Assembly: GCA_028695735.1 (NCBI GenBank)
Contig: JAQVIJ010000002.1
Span: 333,852 to 397,851 of the forward strand
Direction: 5' to 3'
DNA: 64,000 nt
Origin: Deltaproteobacteria bacterium
GTDB lineage: Bacteria; Desulfobacterota; Dissulfuribacteria; Dissulfuribacterales; DYLC01
This document shows, piece after piece, positions 55,253 to 63,887 of this stretch (its first letter is position 1; each line of letters begins with the position of its first letter). The position numbers were made by a program, and so were the translations under genes. The notes below the pieces were generated by a model. It made no database searches. It was not told the origin of the DNA and was given only the letters and a program-made list of their open reading frames with translations.

Positions 55253-56544
55253 GTGTCTATACCCTGGGCTGCAAGGTAAATCAGTTTGAAACAGATGCCA
55301 TAGCAGAGCTGTTATTGGGACGTGGAGCGCAGGTAGTGGGCTTTCATGAAGAGGCGGATGCCTACCTGATCAACACCTGTGCAGTCACCGCCAAGGCGGC
55401 CTTTCAGTCCAGGCAGGCCTTAAGAAGGGCTTTGAAGCATTCAAATGCGAGGGTTATCGCCACGGGCTGTTTCGTTCAGGCGGATCCTCAGGCCATTCTG
55501 GATATCTCCGATGAGGTCTGTATGGTTGGCAATGCCTTTAAGGAGCGGATAGCGGACTATGTCTGGTCAGCCCCCCGCTGTCTGGGCATGTATCTGTGCG
55601 ACATGTCGAGTGTGAAGAGGATATCATCCCTCTGCGTCTCCAGACCGCTGGAGCGCACTCGCGCCTTTCTGCGGGTGCAGGACGGCTGTAATGCCTTTTG
55701 TGCCTATTGCATCGTGCCTTTTACTCGGGGGCCCAGCCGCAGTCTTGAGCCTGAATTGGTTATGGAGCAGGTTAAGACAGTTCAGAGTGCAGGTATTCGA
55801 GAGGTGGTGATTACGGGCATTCATGTGGGCATGTACGGCCATGACCTGAGTCCGGGGCTCAACATCTTCTCCCTTTGCCGAATGCTCTGCCACGCCTTTC
55901 CTGCAATGCGTTTTCGCTTGAGCTCCCTGGAGCCCACAGAGCTTTCCGAGGAGTTTTTGCATTGGGCTGCCTCTACATCCAATTTTTGTCCGCACTGGCA
56001 TATTCCCCTTCAGAGTGGTTCAACTCCGGTGTTAAAGGCCATGAATCGTCACTATACAGCTGAATATTATGCGAATCTGATTCATCGGATTTATGCCGTA
56101 ATGCCGGACGCAGCCATTGGAGCGGATGTGATGGTGGGTTTCCCAACGGAAACGGAAGCGGATTTTGAGGCTGCTTTTCGTCTTTTGTCCGGCCTTCCCA
56201 TTTCATATCTGCATGTCTTTCCGTTTTCAAAACGGCCTGGCACCTTGGCCGAGACCATGAAAGACAGGGTCAGACCCGAGGAAAAGGCGCTCAGGGCCAG
56301 GGTGCTGCGGGAGTTGGGTATGCAAAAAAGACTGGAATTTTGGCAAAAACAGATTGGCAAGCCCGCTGTCTGTCTTGTGGAGCGCAGAGACGAAGACACA
56401 GGGTGCTGGGAAGGACATACGGAGAATTATTTGCCTGTGGTGCTGCAGGGCAGCGAGTTATTAGATATCAGGAATCAATTCGTGGGGATTATATTGAAAG
56501 AGATACGAAATGATATGATTTGGGCGGCGATAAATGAAGAATGA
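55243..56544 (+). CDS. mtaB: tRNA t6A37 methylthiotransferase MtaB
   Basis: Radical SAM enzyme of 433 residues making ms2t6A at tRNA position 37. The UPF0004 domain ligates an auxiliary [4Fe-4S] cluster with C10, C46 and C76 (YTLGCKVNQ, INTCAVT, ATGCFVQ). The radical SAM cluster uses C149, C153 and C156 (QDGCNAFCAYCIVPFTRG). The TRAM-like C-terminus follows HVFPFSKRPGT. LGCKVNQFE and the lack of MiaB-specific features favour MtaB over MiaB. ATG overlaps the mnmA stop region, so the two are translationally coupled. Confidence 0.92.
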   Translation: MRIGVYTLGCKVNQFETDAIAELLLGRGAQVVGFHEEADAYLINTCAVTAKAAFQSRQALRRALKHSNARVIATGCFVQADPQAILDISDEVCMVGNAFKERIADYVWSAPRCLGMYLCDMSSVKRISSLCVSRPLERTRAFLRVQDGCNAFCAYCIVPFTRGPSRSLEPELVMEQVKTVQSAGIREVVITGIHVGMYGHDLSPGLNIFSLCRMLCHAFPAMRFRLSSLEPTELSEEFLHWAASTSNFCPHWHIPLQSGSTPVLKAMNRHYTAEYYANLIHRIYAVMPDAAIGADVMVGFPTETEADFEAAFRLLSGLPISYLHVFPFSKRPGTLAETMKDRVRPEEKALRARVLRELGMQKRLEFWQKQIGKPAVCLVERRDEDTGCWEGHTENYLPVVLQGSELLDIRNQFVGIILKEIRNDMIWAAINEE

Positions 56545-56546
56545 TA

Positions 56547-56633
56547 TGGTGCCGGAGGTCGGAATCGAACCGACACGGAGTTGCCCCCACCGGATTTTGA
56601 GTCCGGCGCGTCTACCAGTTCCACCACTCCGGC
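56547..56633 (-). tRNA. tRNA-Leu (anticodon CAA)
   Basis: An 87-base class II tRNA on the reverse strand with encoded CCA. The acceptor pairs GCCGGAG/CTCCGGC; the anticodon arm has loop CTCAAAA with CAA at 56599-56597 (reads UUG); a long variable arm and a T arm with GGTTCGATTCC are present. A long variable arm plus CAA identifies leucine. It has its own strong promoter and converges on mtaB. Confidence 0.96.
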
Positions 56634-56658
56634 ATTTAAGGTGTGCTGACGTGCGCCA

Positions 56659-56687
56659 ATCATAGCTAAAAAGCCATGTTGTGTCAA
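56659..56687 (-). promoter_or_regulatory. Strong sigma-70 promoter of tRNA-Leu
   Basis: On the reverse strand, TTGACA (56687-56682), exactly 17 bases, TATGAT (56664-56659), 25 bases before the tRNA 5' end. Near-consensus elements at ideal spacing, as expected for a tRNA promoter. Confidence 0.8.
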
Positions 56688-56772
56688 TCCTCAAATTCTG
56701 TATTTCACGCCTTCTTTCAAAAGGCCGCGATGGAACAAATCCCTCATTACTTACGCCCATTCCAGTATCTTT

Positions 56773-58143
56773 TCATGTCGCAGCGAGTTTTTTAGCCAAA
56801 TCCTGGGAATTGGCTATGCAGTCGTTGAAACTTACCCCTCCGATCCAGTTGCAGCGCATGTGGATGTTGGGCAGGTGTTTAGACTCCTGCTGCAGGCATG
56901 AAAGGAGATTTCCATAGCCGATGTTGTATTGTGGAATGGCCTCATCCCAGCGAAATATGCGGACAAATTCAGGGGCTGCATGAATGCCCATCAGTTCTTG
57001 CAGTTCCTTTTTGACCCGGTTTAACAGGTCGTTATCCTTGAGGTATGCCAGTTCCCGTGCCCTGGCACCGCCCACCAGGATGCGCAGCAGGCTGTAACCC
57101 TCTGGTGCGCGATTGGGAAAGATGGAAGAGTCCCACAGCACCCCCAGAATGCTGCGGCGTTCTTTTTCCGGCACCAAAAAGCCAAAGCCGTTCAGAGGGT
57201 GTTTTAATAGCCCTTTGGAAAAGCCCAGGGCTGCCACAGTGACCGGCGGATAGTCTATGTTGTTTAAGGCGGCTGATAGGGCAGGGGAGTGTGGTGCGAT
57301 GAGGGATGCAGCGGTCCTGGCAGGGCATGCCATTACCACATGGGTGGCGTCTATGGTTTCGCCTTTTCGAGTGGTGATTCGCCATTGGCCTGAGGCAGTG
57401 GCCTTGAAGAGCTCAACGGCCTCTGCGTCGAGTTTTATGTGGCCTTGAAGGTGATTGGCCAGCGAATCAGTCAGTTGGCTCATGCCCATTTCAAAGGAGG
57501 TGAGGTGCCCGCCAGGCCCTGCCCCAGGCCCTTTTTTGCCCTGCTTGGCTGCCTGTTTTTTGAGGGACAGCATCGCCTTTATGAGGCTGCCATAGGTCTG
57601 CTCCAGCTCGAAGATACGCGGGAAACAGTATCTCAGGGAAAGCAGTTCCGGGTTCCCTGCGTATATACCCTTTGCCATGGGGTCTATCAGGTGTTGAAAC
57701 GCCTCTTCACCCAGCCGTCTTCGAGCAAAGGAGGCTAAACTCTCGTCTTCAGGGGATGTATTTTTTGCGATGAATGGTTCCAGCAGCACACGCAGACGCC
57801 CCAGTGGAGAAAGGAGGGAGGAAAATAGGAATTCCTGAGGTTTTTCAGGGAGTTTGACGAGCCTGCCTGCCTTGACTACAAAACGCCTCTTGCTGTTTTC
57901 ATTGGCTGGATATAACGGCAGCTTTAACTCAGCGGCCAGTGCCAGCGAGGAGGGCTTGTTGGTTAGAAAGCCGTTGACACCTTTTTCGCACAGAAAACCA
58001 TCCTCCAGCACAGTCCATGCCTTGCCGCCTACACGGGAAGATGCCTCCAGAATCAGGCACTCCCATTCCGGCTTCAGGGCCTTGAGATACCAGGCCAGTG
58101 ACAGCCCTGAGATGCCTGCGCCGATGATGACTACTCGAGCCAT
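56773..58143 (-). CDS. hemY: Protoporphyrinogen/coproporphyrinogen oxidase, HemY type
   Basis: FAD flavoprotein of 456 residues that oxidises a porphyrinogen to the porphyrin. The FAD-binding fold opens with VVIIGAGISGLSLAWYL and LEASSRVGGKAWT, followed by GFLCEKGVNGFLT, DPMAKGIYAGNPELLSLRYCFPRI in pieces, and the C-terminal FAD contact NWIGGVSFNDCIAN. The family includes PgoX (protoporphyrinogen) and CgoX (coproporphyrinogen); sequence by eye cannot decide. It overlaps hemH by 13 bases in the operon ahbD-hemE-hemH-hemY. The presence of AhbD upstream hints at the coproporphyrin route. Confidence 0.88.
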   Translation of the reverse strand: MARVVIIGAGISGLSLAWYLKALKPEWECLILEASSRVGGKAWTVLEDGFLCEKGVNGFLTNKPSSLALAAELKLPLYPANENSKRRFVVKAGRLVKLPEKPQEFLFSSLLSPLGRLRVLLEPFIAKNTSPEDESLASFARRRLGEEAFQHLIDPMAKGIYAGNPELLSLRYCFPRIFELEQTYGSLIKAMLSLKKQAAKQGKKGPGAGPGGHLTSFEMGMSQLTDSLANHLQGHIKLDAEAVELFKATASGQWRITTRKGETIDATHVVMACPARTAASLIAPHSPALSAALNNIDYPPVTVAALGFSKGLLKHPLNGFGFLVPEKERRSILGVLWDSSIFPNRAPEGYSLLRILVGGARARELAYLKDNDLLNRVKKELQELMGIHAAPEFVRIFRWDEAIPQYNIGYGNLLSCLQQESKHLPNIHMRCNWIGGVSFNDCIANSQDLAKKLAAT

Positions 58144-59114
58144 TTGACCTCCTGTGCCTGCCTCAAGATTAGATTCATAAGACAGCGAATGAAATCCGGA
58201 TGTGTGTTCAGGGATGGCACCCGGTGTATTCGCATATTGAATCTTTTTACCAGATCAGCATACTGTATGTCGATCTCATAAAGGGTTTCGATGTGGTCAG
58301 AAACAAAGCTGATGGGTAGAATCAGGACGTTTTTGATGCCTTTTTGCCCGAGTTCCACCAACATGTGGTCAGTGGCCGGAGTGAGCCATTTCACTGGCCC
58401 GCTTCTGCTCTGAAAGGCCAGGATGCCTGGAAGGTTTGTTTTGGCCTCCAGACAGCGAATGGTCTCTTCCAAGTGCTGAAGATATGGATCACCTTCCTGA
58501 ATGAACTTGACCGGCAGGCTGTGGGCGCTGTAGAGGAGGGTCAGGTCCGGGGGTAGGCCGCCGTATTTGGCGCGCAGGGTTTCCAGTGAGGCTTCGATGG
58601 ATTGCTTAAGGGCATTTATGTAATCGGAATGGTTATAAAAGGAATCAATGGTGGTGGTTTCTATGCCCAATGCCATGGCGCTTTCCAGAAAATCCGCTAT
58701 GGATGACCCGCTGGTAGCCCTGCTGTAGTGGGGATAGAGGGAGAGCCCAACGACCTTTCGTATGCCCATTTCAGACAATTTCTTCAGGGCCTCAGGAGTG
58801 CGTGGATGCCAATACCTCATGCCCGGCACACATGGCACGGTGAGATTCCTTTTTGCCAGCTCGTGTTGAACTGCCTCGGCCTGGGCCTGAGTGATGGCCG
58901 TAAGGGGTGTTTTGCCGCCGATTCGAGCGTAGTTTCTGGCGCTTTTAGGCGCCCTTCTGGCTGCTATGAAGCGGGCTATAAATGGCTGCAGAAAGGCAGG
59001 GCCCAGGTGAATGATCTCGCGGTCTGAAAAGAGATTGAACAAAAAGGATTGCACTGCCTCTAAGGAGTCAGGGCCGCCCATATTCAAGAAGATAACACCA
59101 AATGGCTCTTTCAT
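58131..59114 (-). CDS. hemH: Ferrochelatase
   Basis: Inserts ferrous iron into protoporphyrin IX or coproporphyrin III. About 327 residues; visible are GVIFLNMGGPDSLEAVQ, the family GGKTPLTAITQ (usually GGgSPL), LSLYPHYSRATSGSS, the catalytic His in LYSAHSLPVKFIQEGDPY, FQSRSGPVKWLTP and LILPISFVSDHIETLYEID (second metal-side His/Glu). The ATG at 59114 overlaps the hemE stop as ATGA; a longer frame to 59162 has no support. The acidic/His active site looks complete. Confidence 0.93.
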   Translation of the reverse strand: MKEPFGVIFLNMGGPDSLEAVQSFLFNLFSDREIIHLGPAFLQPFIARFIAARRAPKSARNYARIGGKTPLTAITQAQAEAVQHELAKRNLTVPCVPGMRYWHPRTPEALKKLSEMGIRKVVGLSLYPHYSRATSGSSIADFLESAMALGIETTTIDSFYNHSDYINALKQSIEASLETLRAKYGGLPPDLTLLYSAHSLPVKFIQEGDPYLQHLEETIRCLEAKTNLPGILAFQSRSGPVKWLTPATDHMLVELGQKGIKNVLILPISFVSDHIETLYEIDIQYADLVKRFNMRIHRVPSLNTHPDFIRCLMNLILRQAQEVKWLE

Positions 59115-60136
59115 GAGGAAAGTTCGTGTACCATGTCCACCAGCATTTTGGCCTTTTCCCATGGGATTTCAGGCAAAATGCCGTGTCCGAGATTAAAGAT
59201 ATGGCTTCTGGCGGCCTGGCCTGCCTTCAGAATGGCCTTAACGCGTTCCCTGAGCTGTTGCTCAGGCAAAAGCAGGGCGCATGGGTCCAGATTGCCCTGA
59301 ATGGATTTTGCGCTACCCAGGGAGGCGACGGCCTGGGATATATCGGTGCGCCAGTCCAGTCCGATGACATTCGCATTAATATCCTTCAGGAGGTGCAATA
59401 GATGGGAGCCGTCATATACGAAGTAGATAGTGGGGGTGACGAGCCCTGAAAGGGCATCCAGAGTGCGTCTTACATAGGGCAGCACAAGGTTTTCGTAATC
59501 CGTTGTGCTCAAAATACCGCCCCAGGTATCGAAGAGCTGAATGACTTGGGCACCAGCCTGAATCTGGGCGGAGAGATAGGCGATGGTGACATCCGTGAGC
59601 CGTGACATCAGCTCATGAAATAGTTCCGGCGTCTGAAACATCATGCGTTTGGTGTTCAGAAAGTTTCTGGAACTCCCGCCTTCTATGAGATATGTGGCCA
59701 GTGTGAACGGTGCGCCTCCAAAGCCTATGAGGGGGCATTTGAATGCCAACTCCTTGCGCAGTATGCGAATGGTCTCCAGCACGAAGGGCACATCCTGTTC
59801 AGGGGTTATGCCTTTTAGATTTTTTATCTGTTCTGCTGTGCGAATAGCCGGAGTCAGGATGGGGCCTTTGCCCTCTGAAAAGGCCAGTTGAATACCCATG
59901 GGTTCCAGGGGAATCAGAATATCCGAGAATAAAATGGCCGCATCCACGCCCAGCACATTTACTGGTTGCAGAGTGACCTCGGCAGCCAGTTCCGGTGTCT
60001 TGCACAGGGTCAGGAAGTCCACGGTGCCCCGCACCTTCTGATAATCCGGCAGATAGCGGCCTGCCTGGCGCATGATCCAGACCGGCACCGGACGGGTCTT
60101 TTCTCCCTTGCATGCCTTCAGAAATATATCGTTCAT
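59111..60136 (-). CDS. hemE: Uroporphyrinogen III decarboxylase
   Basis: Converts uroporphyrinogen III to coproporphyrinogen III. The 341-residue enzyme has the N-terminal signature VPVWIMRQAGRYLPDYQKVR (substrate Arg residues), ILFSDILIPLEPMGI (Asp that holds the pyrrole nitrogens), GFGGAPFTLATYLIEGGSS, QLFDTWGGIL and FNLGHGILPEIPWE near the C-terminus. ATG-CAT-ATG occurs at the start; AAGAGGA is too close to the first ATG, so the second (60136) is chosen. Its presence means this organism makes coproporphyrinogen, not only sirohaem. Confidence 0.94.
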   Translation of the reverse strand: MNDIFLKACKGEKTRPVPVWIMRQAGRYLPDYQKVRGTVDFLTLCKTPELAAEVTLQPVNVLGVDAAILFSDILIPLEPMGIQLAFSEGKGPILTPAIRTAEQIKNLKGITPEQDVPFVLETIRILRKELAFKCPLIGFGGAPFTLATYLIEGGSSRNFLNTKRMMFQTPELFHELMSRLTDVTIAYLSAQIQAGAQVIQLFDTWGGILSTTDYENLVLPYVRRTLDALSGLVTPTIYFVYDGSHLLHLLKDINANVIGLDWRTDISQAVASLGSAKSIQGNLDPCALLLPEQQLRERVKAILKAGQAARSHIFNLGHGILPEIPWEKAKMLVDMVHELSS

Positions 60137-60150
60137 ATGCATCCTCTTTT

Positions 60151-61203
60151 TTATGCCTTTGGTTGATAGTTGCAGAAGGGTTCTTCGGCGAGATAGTCAC
60201 CGGAAACCGCATATGCCCTGGCGCGGCAGCCGCCACAGACATTGACGTACTCACAGCGGCCACAAGAGCCTTTATAGGCCTTAAAATCCCTCAACTCCTT
60301 GAAGAGCTGGCTGTTTTCCCAGATATCCTTTAGGGATTGCCTGCGGATATTGCCGGCTGGAATGGGGAAGTAGCTGCACGGGAGCACATCTCCGTCCACT
60401 GTGATGAGGCAGATGAGTTGGCCTGCCAGACACCCTTTGGAGCCGCCTGTGGAAAATTTCAGCGTACGGTGCTGCACGCGCTCCCCTTCTTCCTTGGCCA
60501 TCTGAAGCCTGACGCGATAGTAATGGGGAGCACATGTGGGCCGCACCAACATGTCTTTTTCACCCTTCTCCATTTCATAATGCCATCTTAAAAGGGCTTC
60601 GTAGTCCTCAGGCGATATGAGTTCAGACATGATGTCCTCGCCTCGGCCTGTGGGCACTATCATGAACATGTACCAGGCGGTTGCCCCTAATTCCTTGGCC
60701 AGTTTGCATACCTTTGGAATCTCCGCCTGATTACGTTTTGTGAAGGAGGAATTGATGAGAAATGGAATGCCGTGTTCTCGAAAGAGCCCGGTCGCCCGTA
60801 TTACTCCATCAAAGGCACCTGGTTGCTGACGGAAGTCGTCATGTACCTGGGCAGTTGAGCCGTCCAGGCTCAAGGAGACCATCTGAATGCCGGATTCCTT
60901 GATTTTCTTACAGATATCGGGCGTTACCAGTGTGCCGTTTGTGGCAAGGCACATGCGCAGCCCTTTCTGTGTGCCGTAAGCGGCCAGGTCAAAGCAGTCT
61001 TTTCGCAGAAGCGGTTCTCCGCCGGAGAGGACCACGACAGGCTTGGCGAAGGAGGAGATGTCATTCAGAATGCGATATCCCTCCTCTGTGGAGAAGTCCG
61101 GATGGCCCTTGACCTCCTCCTCGGAGCGGGAGCGGCAGTGGACACAGTGTAGATTGCAGCGCCTGGTGATCTCCCAGGCGACCCATTTCAGTTCAAAGTC
61201 CAT
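60151..61203 (-). CDS. ahbD: Radical SAM haem b synthase, AhbD type
   Basis: A 350-residue radical SAM/SPASM protein. The SAM cluster motif is C16-x3-C20-x2-C23 in [22 protein letters not shown] follows; the C-terminal Cys-rich SPASM part includes [10 protein letters not shown] and [19 protein letters not shown]. Family-specific phrases [20 protein letters not shown] and [10 protein letters not shown] match AhbD, which removes the two propionate carboxyls of iron-coproporphyrin III to give haem b. GAGGA precedes the ATG. It heads the haem operon. AhbD belongs to the sirohaem route, yet here it sits with hemE, hemH and hemY; a role as coprohaem decarboxylase is inferred. NirJ-like or AhbC-like activity is less likely. 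Confidence 0.87.
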   Translation of the reverse strand: MDFELKWVAWEITRRCNLHCVHCRSRSEEEVKGHPDFSTEEGYRILNDISSFAKPVVVLSGGEPLLRKDCFDLAAYGTQKGLRMCLATNGTLVTPDICKKIKESGIQMVSLSLDGSTAQVHDDFRQQPGAFDGVIRATGLFREHGIPFLINSSFTKRNQAEIPKVCKLAKELGATAWYMFMIVPTGRGEDIMSELISPEDYEALLRWHYEMEKGEKDMLVRPTCAPHYYRVRLQMAKEEGERVQHRTLKFSTGGSKGCLAGQLICLITVDGDVLPCSYFPIPAGNIRRQSLKDIWENSQLFKELRDFKAYKGSCGRCEYVNVCGGCRARAYAVSGDYLAEEPFCNYQPKA

Positions 61204-61226
61204 AAAAATCCTCGGAAACTTATTGC

Positions 61227-61367
61227 GGCGCCTTCAAAAAACAGCGGTTTTACCAGTGCATTATCGGCCTGCAAGAGAGAGATCGTATAAAGGTTGCGCA
61301 CATTCAGCAAGTTGTGCAGCCCTGGCCGACGAGCAACAGTCGGTAAAATGACGATTTTAGAGGCGCC
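61227..61367. repeat. Dispersed palindromic element, copy C (141 bp)
   Basis: Bounded by GGCGCC at both ends (61227-61232 and 61362-61367). The ends are imperfect inverted repeats of about 26 bp: left GGCGCCTTCAAAAAACAG... to TTTTACC, right (reverse strand) GGCGCCTCTAAAATCGTC to TTTTACC. The right part, GCCGACGAGCAAC...GGTAAAA...ATTTT, matches the right half of copy B at 25408-25482. It fills the 197-base gap between ahbD and the alcohol dehydrogenase gene, which otherwise contains nothing recognisable. Confidence 0.6.
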
Positions 61368-61400
61368 TGTTCATTGTGCGGGGCTAATGGTAGTGTGCAA

Positions 61401-62555
61401 TTACAATCGGCTCGACAGAATCTCTTTCACCTCTTTTGCTGTGATGTTCTTGTTCTCACCTAATGTTATGTTTCGTTCGATAAAGCGTTTTACCACCTTG
61501 TCGATGCCATCCTCTCCTATGTTATAGTCTCTGAGACGTGTGGCCATGCCGATGGCATTAAAGAAGTCCTCTGTTTTTTCTATGGCGAGTTCGGCCTTTT
61601 CGAGATCAGAACCGGATGTGATACCCCAGACCCTTTCGGCATACTGAGCGAGTTTAGCGGCCTTGTTGTGAATCTGGTGTTGCCATACTCCAAAAAGGAC
61701 TATAGCCAGGGTCTGTGCGTGGTCCAGGCCGAAGAATGCAGTAAGCTCATGGCCGATCATATGAGTGGAAAAGTCCGGCACCACGCCGCAGGAGAGGTGA
61801 CCATTCAGGGCCTGAGTGGCGCACCATACGAAATTCGCTCTGGCATTGTAGTCCATGCGGTCCGCAAGGACGGACGGGGCTGATTCGATGATGGTATGAA
61901 GAATGGCCTCCGCCTGTCTGTCTTGTAGCGGTGTGATGACCGGATAGGTGACATACTGTTCCAGTACATGCACAAAGGCATCCACAATGCCGTTTACCAG
62001 TTGTTTTTTTGGCAGAGAAAAGGTTACGGCCGGGTCTATTACGGAAAATTTGGGATATACGGCAGGGGTGCCGAAGTGGAGTTTCTCCTGCGTCTCGGCT
62101 CGAGAGATCACCGCCAGACAGTTCATCTCTGAGCCTGTGGCCGGTATGGTCATTACCGCGCCGAGGGGCAGGGCCTGTGTGACCTGTGCCTTGCCTGACA
62201 GGATATTCCATGGTTCTCCGTCCTGGAAGGGCACGGCGGCTGCTATGAATTTAGTGGCATCCAAGACACTGCCGCCACCCACTGCCAGCAGGAAATCCAC
62301 CTTTTCACGCTTGCAGACATCCACGGCCTTGAGACAGGTTTCATAAAAGGGATTCGGTTCGATTCCACCGAATTCTATGAGGTTGTAGCCCTTCAGGGCC
62401 TGCGTCACCTGTTCATAGACCCCGTTTTTTTTGATGGAGCCTGTGCCGTAGGTCATGAGTATCTTGGCCTTGTCTGGTACGAGCTTAGGCAGCTCTGTGA
62501 TGCTGTTGTGACCGAATACGACCTGTACTGGATTCCAATAGATAAAATTCAACAT
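61401..62555 (-). CDS. Iron-containing alcohol dehydrogenase
   Basis: Group III metal-dependent alcohol dehydrogenase of 384 residues, most like the YqhD/butanol dehydrogenase branch (start FIYWNPVQVVFG). The cofactor-binding GGGSVLDATKFIA lies near residue 97, TGSEMNCLAVIS near 145, and metal ligands are in VDAFVHVLEQY and HMIGHELTAFFGLDHAQTL. This branch commonly reduces aldehydes with NADPH. The substrate is not inferable. It follows the methyltransferase gene by 18 bases and may share its transcript. Confidence 0.92.
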   Translation of the reverse strand: MLNFIYWNPVQVVFGHNSITELPKLVPDKAKILMTYGTGSIKKNGVYEQVTQALKGYNLIEFGGIEPNPFYETCLKAVDVCKREKVDFLLAVGGGSVLDATKFIAAAVPFQDGEPWNILSGKAQVTQALPLGAVMTIPATGSEMNCLAVISRAETQEKLHFGTPAVYPKFSVIDPAVTFSLPKKQLVNGIVDAFVHVLEQYVTYPVITPLQDRQAEAILHTIIESAPSVLADRMDYNARANFVWCATQALNGHLSCGVVPDFSTHMIGHELTAFFGLDHAQTLAIVLFGVWQHQIHNKAAKLAQYAERVWGITSGSDLEKAELAIEKTEDFFNAIGMATRLRDYNIGEDGIDKVVKRFIERNITLGENKNITAKEVKEILSSRL

Positions 62556-62573
62556 ATACGCTCCTTTATGGTT

Positions 62574-63449
62574 TTATATTTTGCATTCTTCTTGAATGGT
62601 GATGCGTTGTGTCTTGTCCAACAATAAAAAGGCAAGGCGGACCCGTGTGACCACAGAAACATAACCGTCTTTGCCCTCGGATTCAACCTCCTCTGAGATG
62701 ATGGATTTTTCTTCTGGAGTAAGAGGCCGTTTCATCTCCATTTGCCATGAGATGCTTTCGATCTGTTCGGCTATCTTTCGAGTGCGCTGCCAGTTTCCAT
62801 GAAAGAAGCGTAGATCAGGGGCGTAACCAAGGGTATAGAGGTAATTAAAGAGTGTGAGTACATCCATGCAGGAACGTCTGTCCGGCTGGCCGAATATGCG
62901 TTGAGAGATGCGAGCGGAAAGTGAATTGTCTTTTACGCCAGCCCATGACACAATGGCTACAAACCGTTTGGATGCATCGAGCAGGGTGTCGATGTTTTCC
63001 ATGTAACGCAAAATGGGCGAAAGGCTGCAAAAGACCAGGTCAAAGCGGTCTTGAAGTTTTTGTTGCAGCCAGTCAGCATGGATGATGTGGATATTGCGCA
63101 GATTGTATCGTTGAATCTTGGCCTCGAATTGATCGAGCATGGAACGGGAGATGTCGAGTCCGGTATATTCCAGACAGTGGGGTGCCATGCGGATACCATA
63201 GTTGCCGGTGCCGCACGCCACATCGAGGACGCGTGCATCGGCATGCAGGGCGCCTGCCTTAAGTAAGGTGGAGATGATGGTATTCAACTGGCTCAGGTAG
63301 TCTGAACATGCCTCCAGGTCATCATAGGTGGCCGCAGCCCTGTCCCAGCAATCGGCGCCCTTGTCGACATTTCCATGCCGTGCCTTCTTTTTAACCAGCC
63401 CTTTCCAGAATTCCGGGGATGTCAGGTTAATGGAGCCTTTATCGCACAT
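62574..63449 (-). CDS. Class I SAM-dependent methyltransferase
   Basis: A 291-residue protein with a Rossmann methyltransferase core: DRAAATYDD, motif I VLDVACGTGNYGIRMA near residue 75, motif II YTGLDISRSML and HADWLQQKL near 124, and FDLVFCSLSPIL. The C-terminal third is divergent and not recognised. Substrate unknown. GGTGG lies six bases before the ATG. It is upstream of the alcohol dehydrogenase in the same direction. Confidence 0.85.
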   Translation of the reverse strand: MCDKGSINLTSPEFWKGLVKKKARHGNVDKGADCWDRAAATYDDLEACSDYLSQLNTIISTLLKAGALHADARVLDVACGTGNYGIRMAPHCLEYTGLDISRSMLDQFEAKIQRYNLRNIHIIHADWLQQKLQDRFDLVFCSLSPILRYMENIDTLLDASKRFVAIVSWAGVKDNSLSARISQRIFGQPDRRSCMDVLTLFNYLYTLGYAPDLRFFHGNWQRTRKIAEQIESISWQMEMKRPLTPEEKSIISEEVESEGKDGYVSVVTRVRLAFLLLDKTQRITIQEECKI

Positions 63450-63600
63450 ATTCCACCTGCCTTGTCTTTGAACGCACTGACTGTTTTGTGAAAGTTATTC
63501 CTGCCATGTGCTTTTGTTATGTAACTTATAATTGATTTCGGATTGTTACCTTTTTTTGTGCTAAATGCAAGAAGGGATGTAAATGAATAACCGCAGAGGT

Positions 63601-63640
63601 GACAAAAAAGCCCTCTCTAACAAAAAAGTTAAAGAGGGCT
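63601..63640 (-). terminator. Rho-independent terminator after the 62-aa protein gene
   Basis: Stem AGCCCTCTCTAAC (63609-63621) / GTTAAAGAGGGCT (63628-63640) with one mismatch and a six-base loop; on the reverse strand it is followed by a T run (plus-strand A run 63604-63609). It lies 37 bases after the stop of the small gene. Confidence 0.85.
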
Positions 63641-63676
63641 TTGAAAGCTGTAACAGAATGTAAGCGGGCTGTTAAC

Positions 63677-63865
63677 TTACCACCAGCTTACGGTCTGGTC
63701 TGCTTCAAATATCATCTGCACCAACATGTCATAGTTGGGATTGGATGTGTAGAGCTTGAACTCGCTGGCATCTCTATCGCGGTTCAGTATCTCTACCAGT
63801 TTTTTTACATCTTCTGTAGGTTCGGAACGATATACCTGAAGTATCTTCATTTTTTCTTCGCTCAT
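63677..63865 (-). CDS. Small conserved-looking protein (62 aa)
   Basis: A compact 62-residue protein, MSEEKMKILQVYRSEPTED through to a C-terminal SWW, with an alternating strand-helix pattern (ILQVYRS; VKKLVEILNRD; EFKLYTS; MLVQMIFEADQTVSWW). No Cys or transmembrane segment. The pattern suggests a small alpha/beta fold, perhaps DsrE- or thioredoxin-like in topology, but I do not recognise the family. GAGAGGA stands eight bases before the ATG, and a textbook terminator follows, so expression is likely. It starts 22 bases after the truncated gene on the same strand, suggesting an operon. Confidence 0.72.
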   Translation of the reverse strand: MSEEKMKILQVYRSEPTEDVKKLVEILNRDRDASEFKLYTSNPNYDMLVQMIFEADQTVSWW

Positions 63866-63887
63866 AGTTCATGTCCTCTCTTTTACA

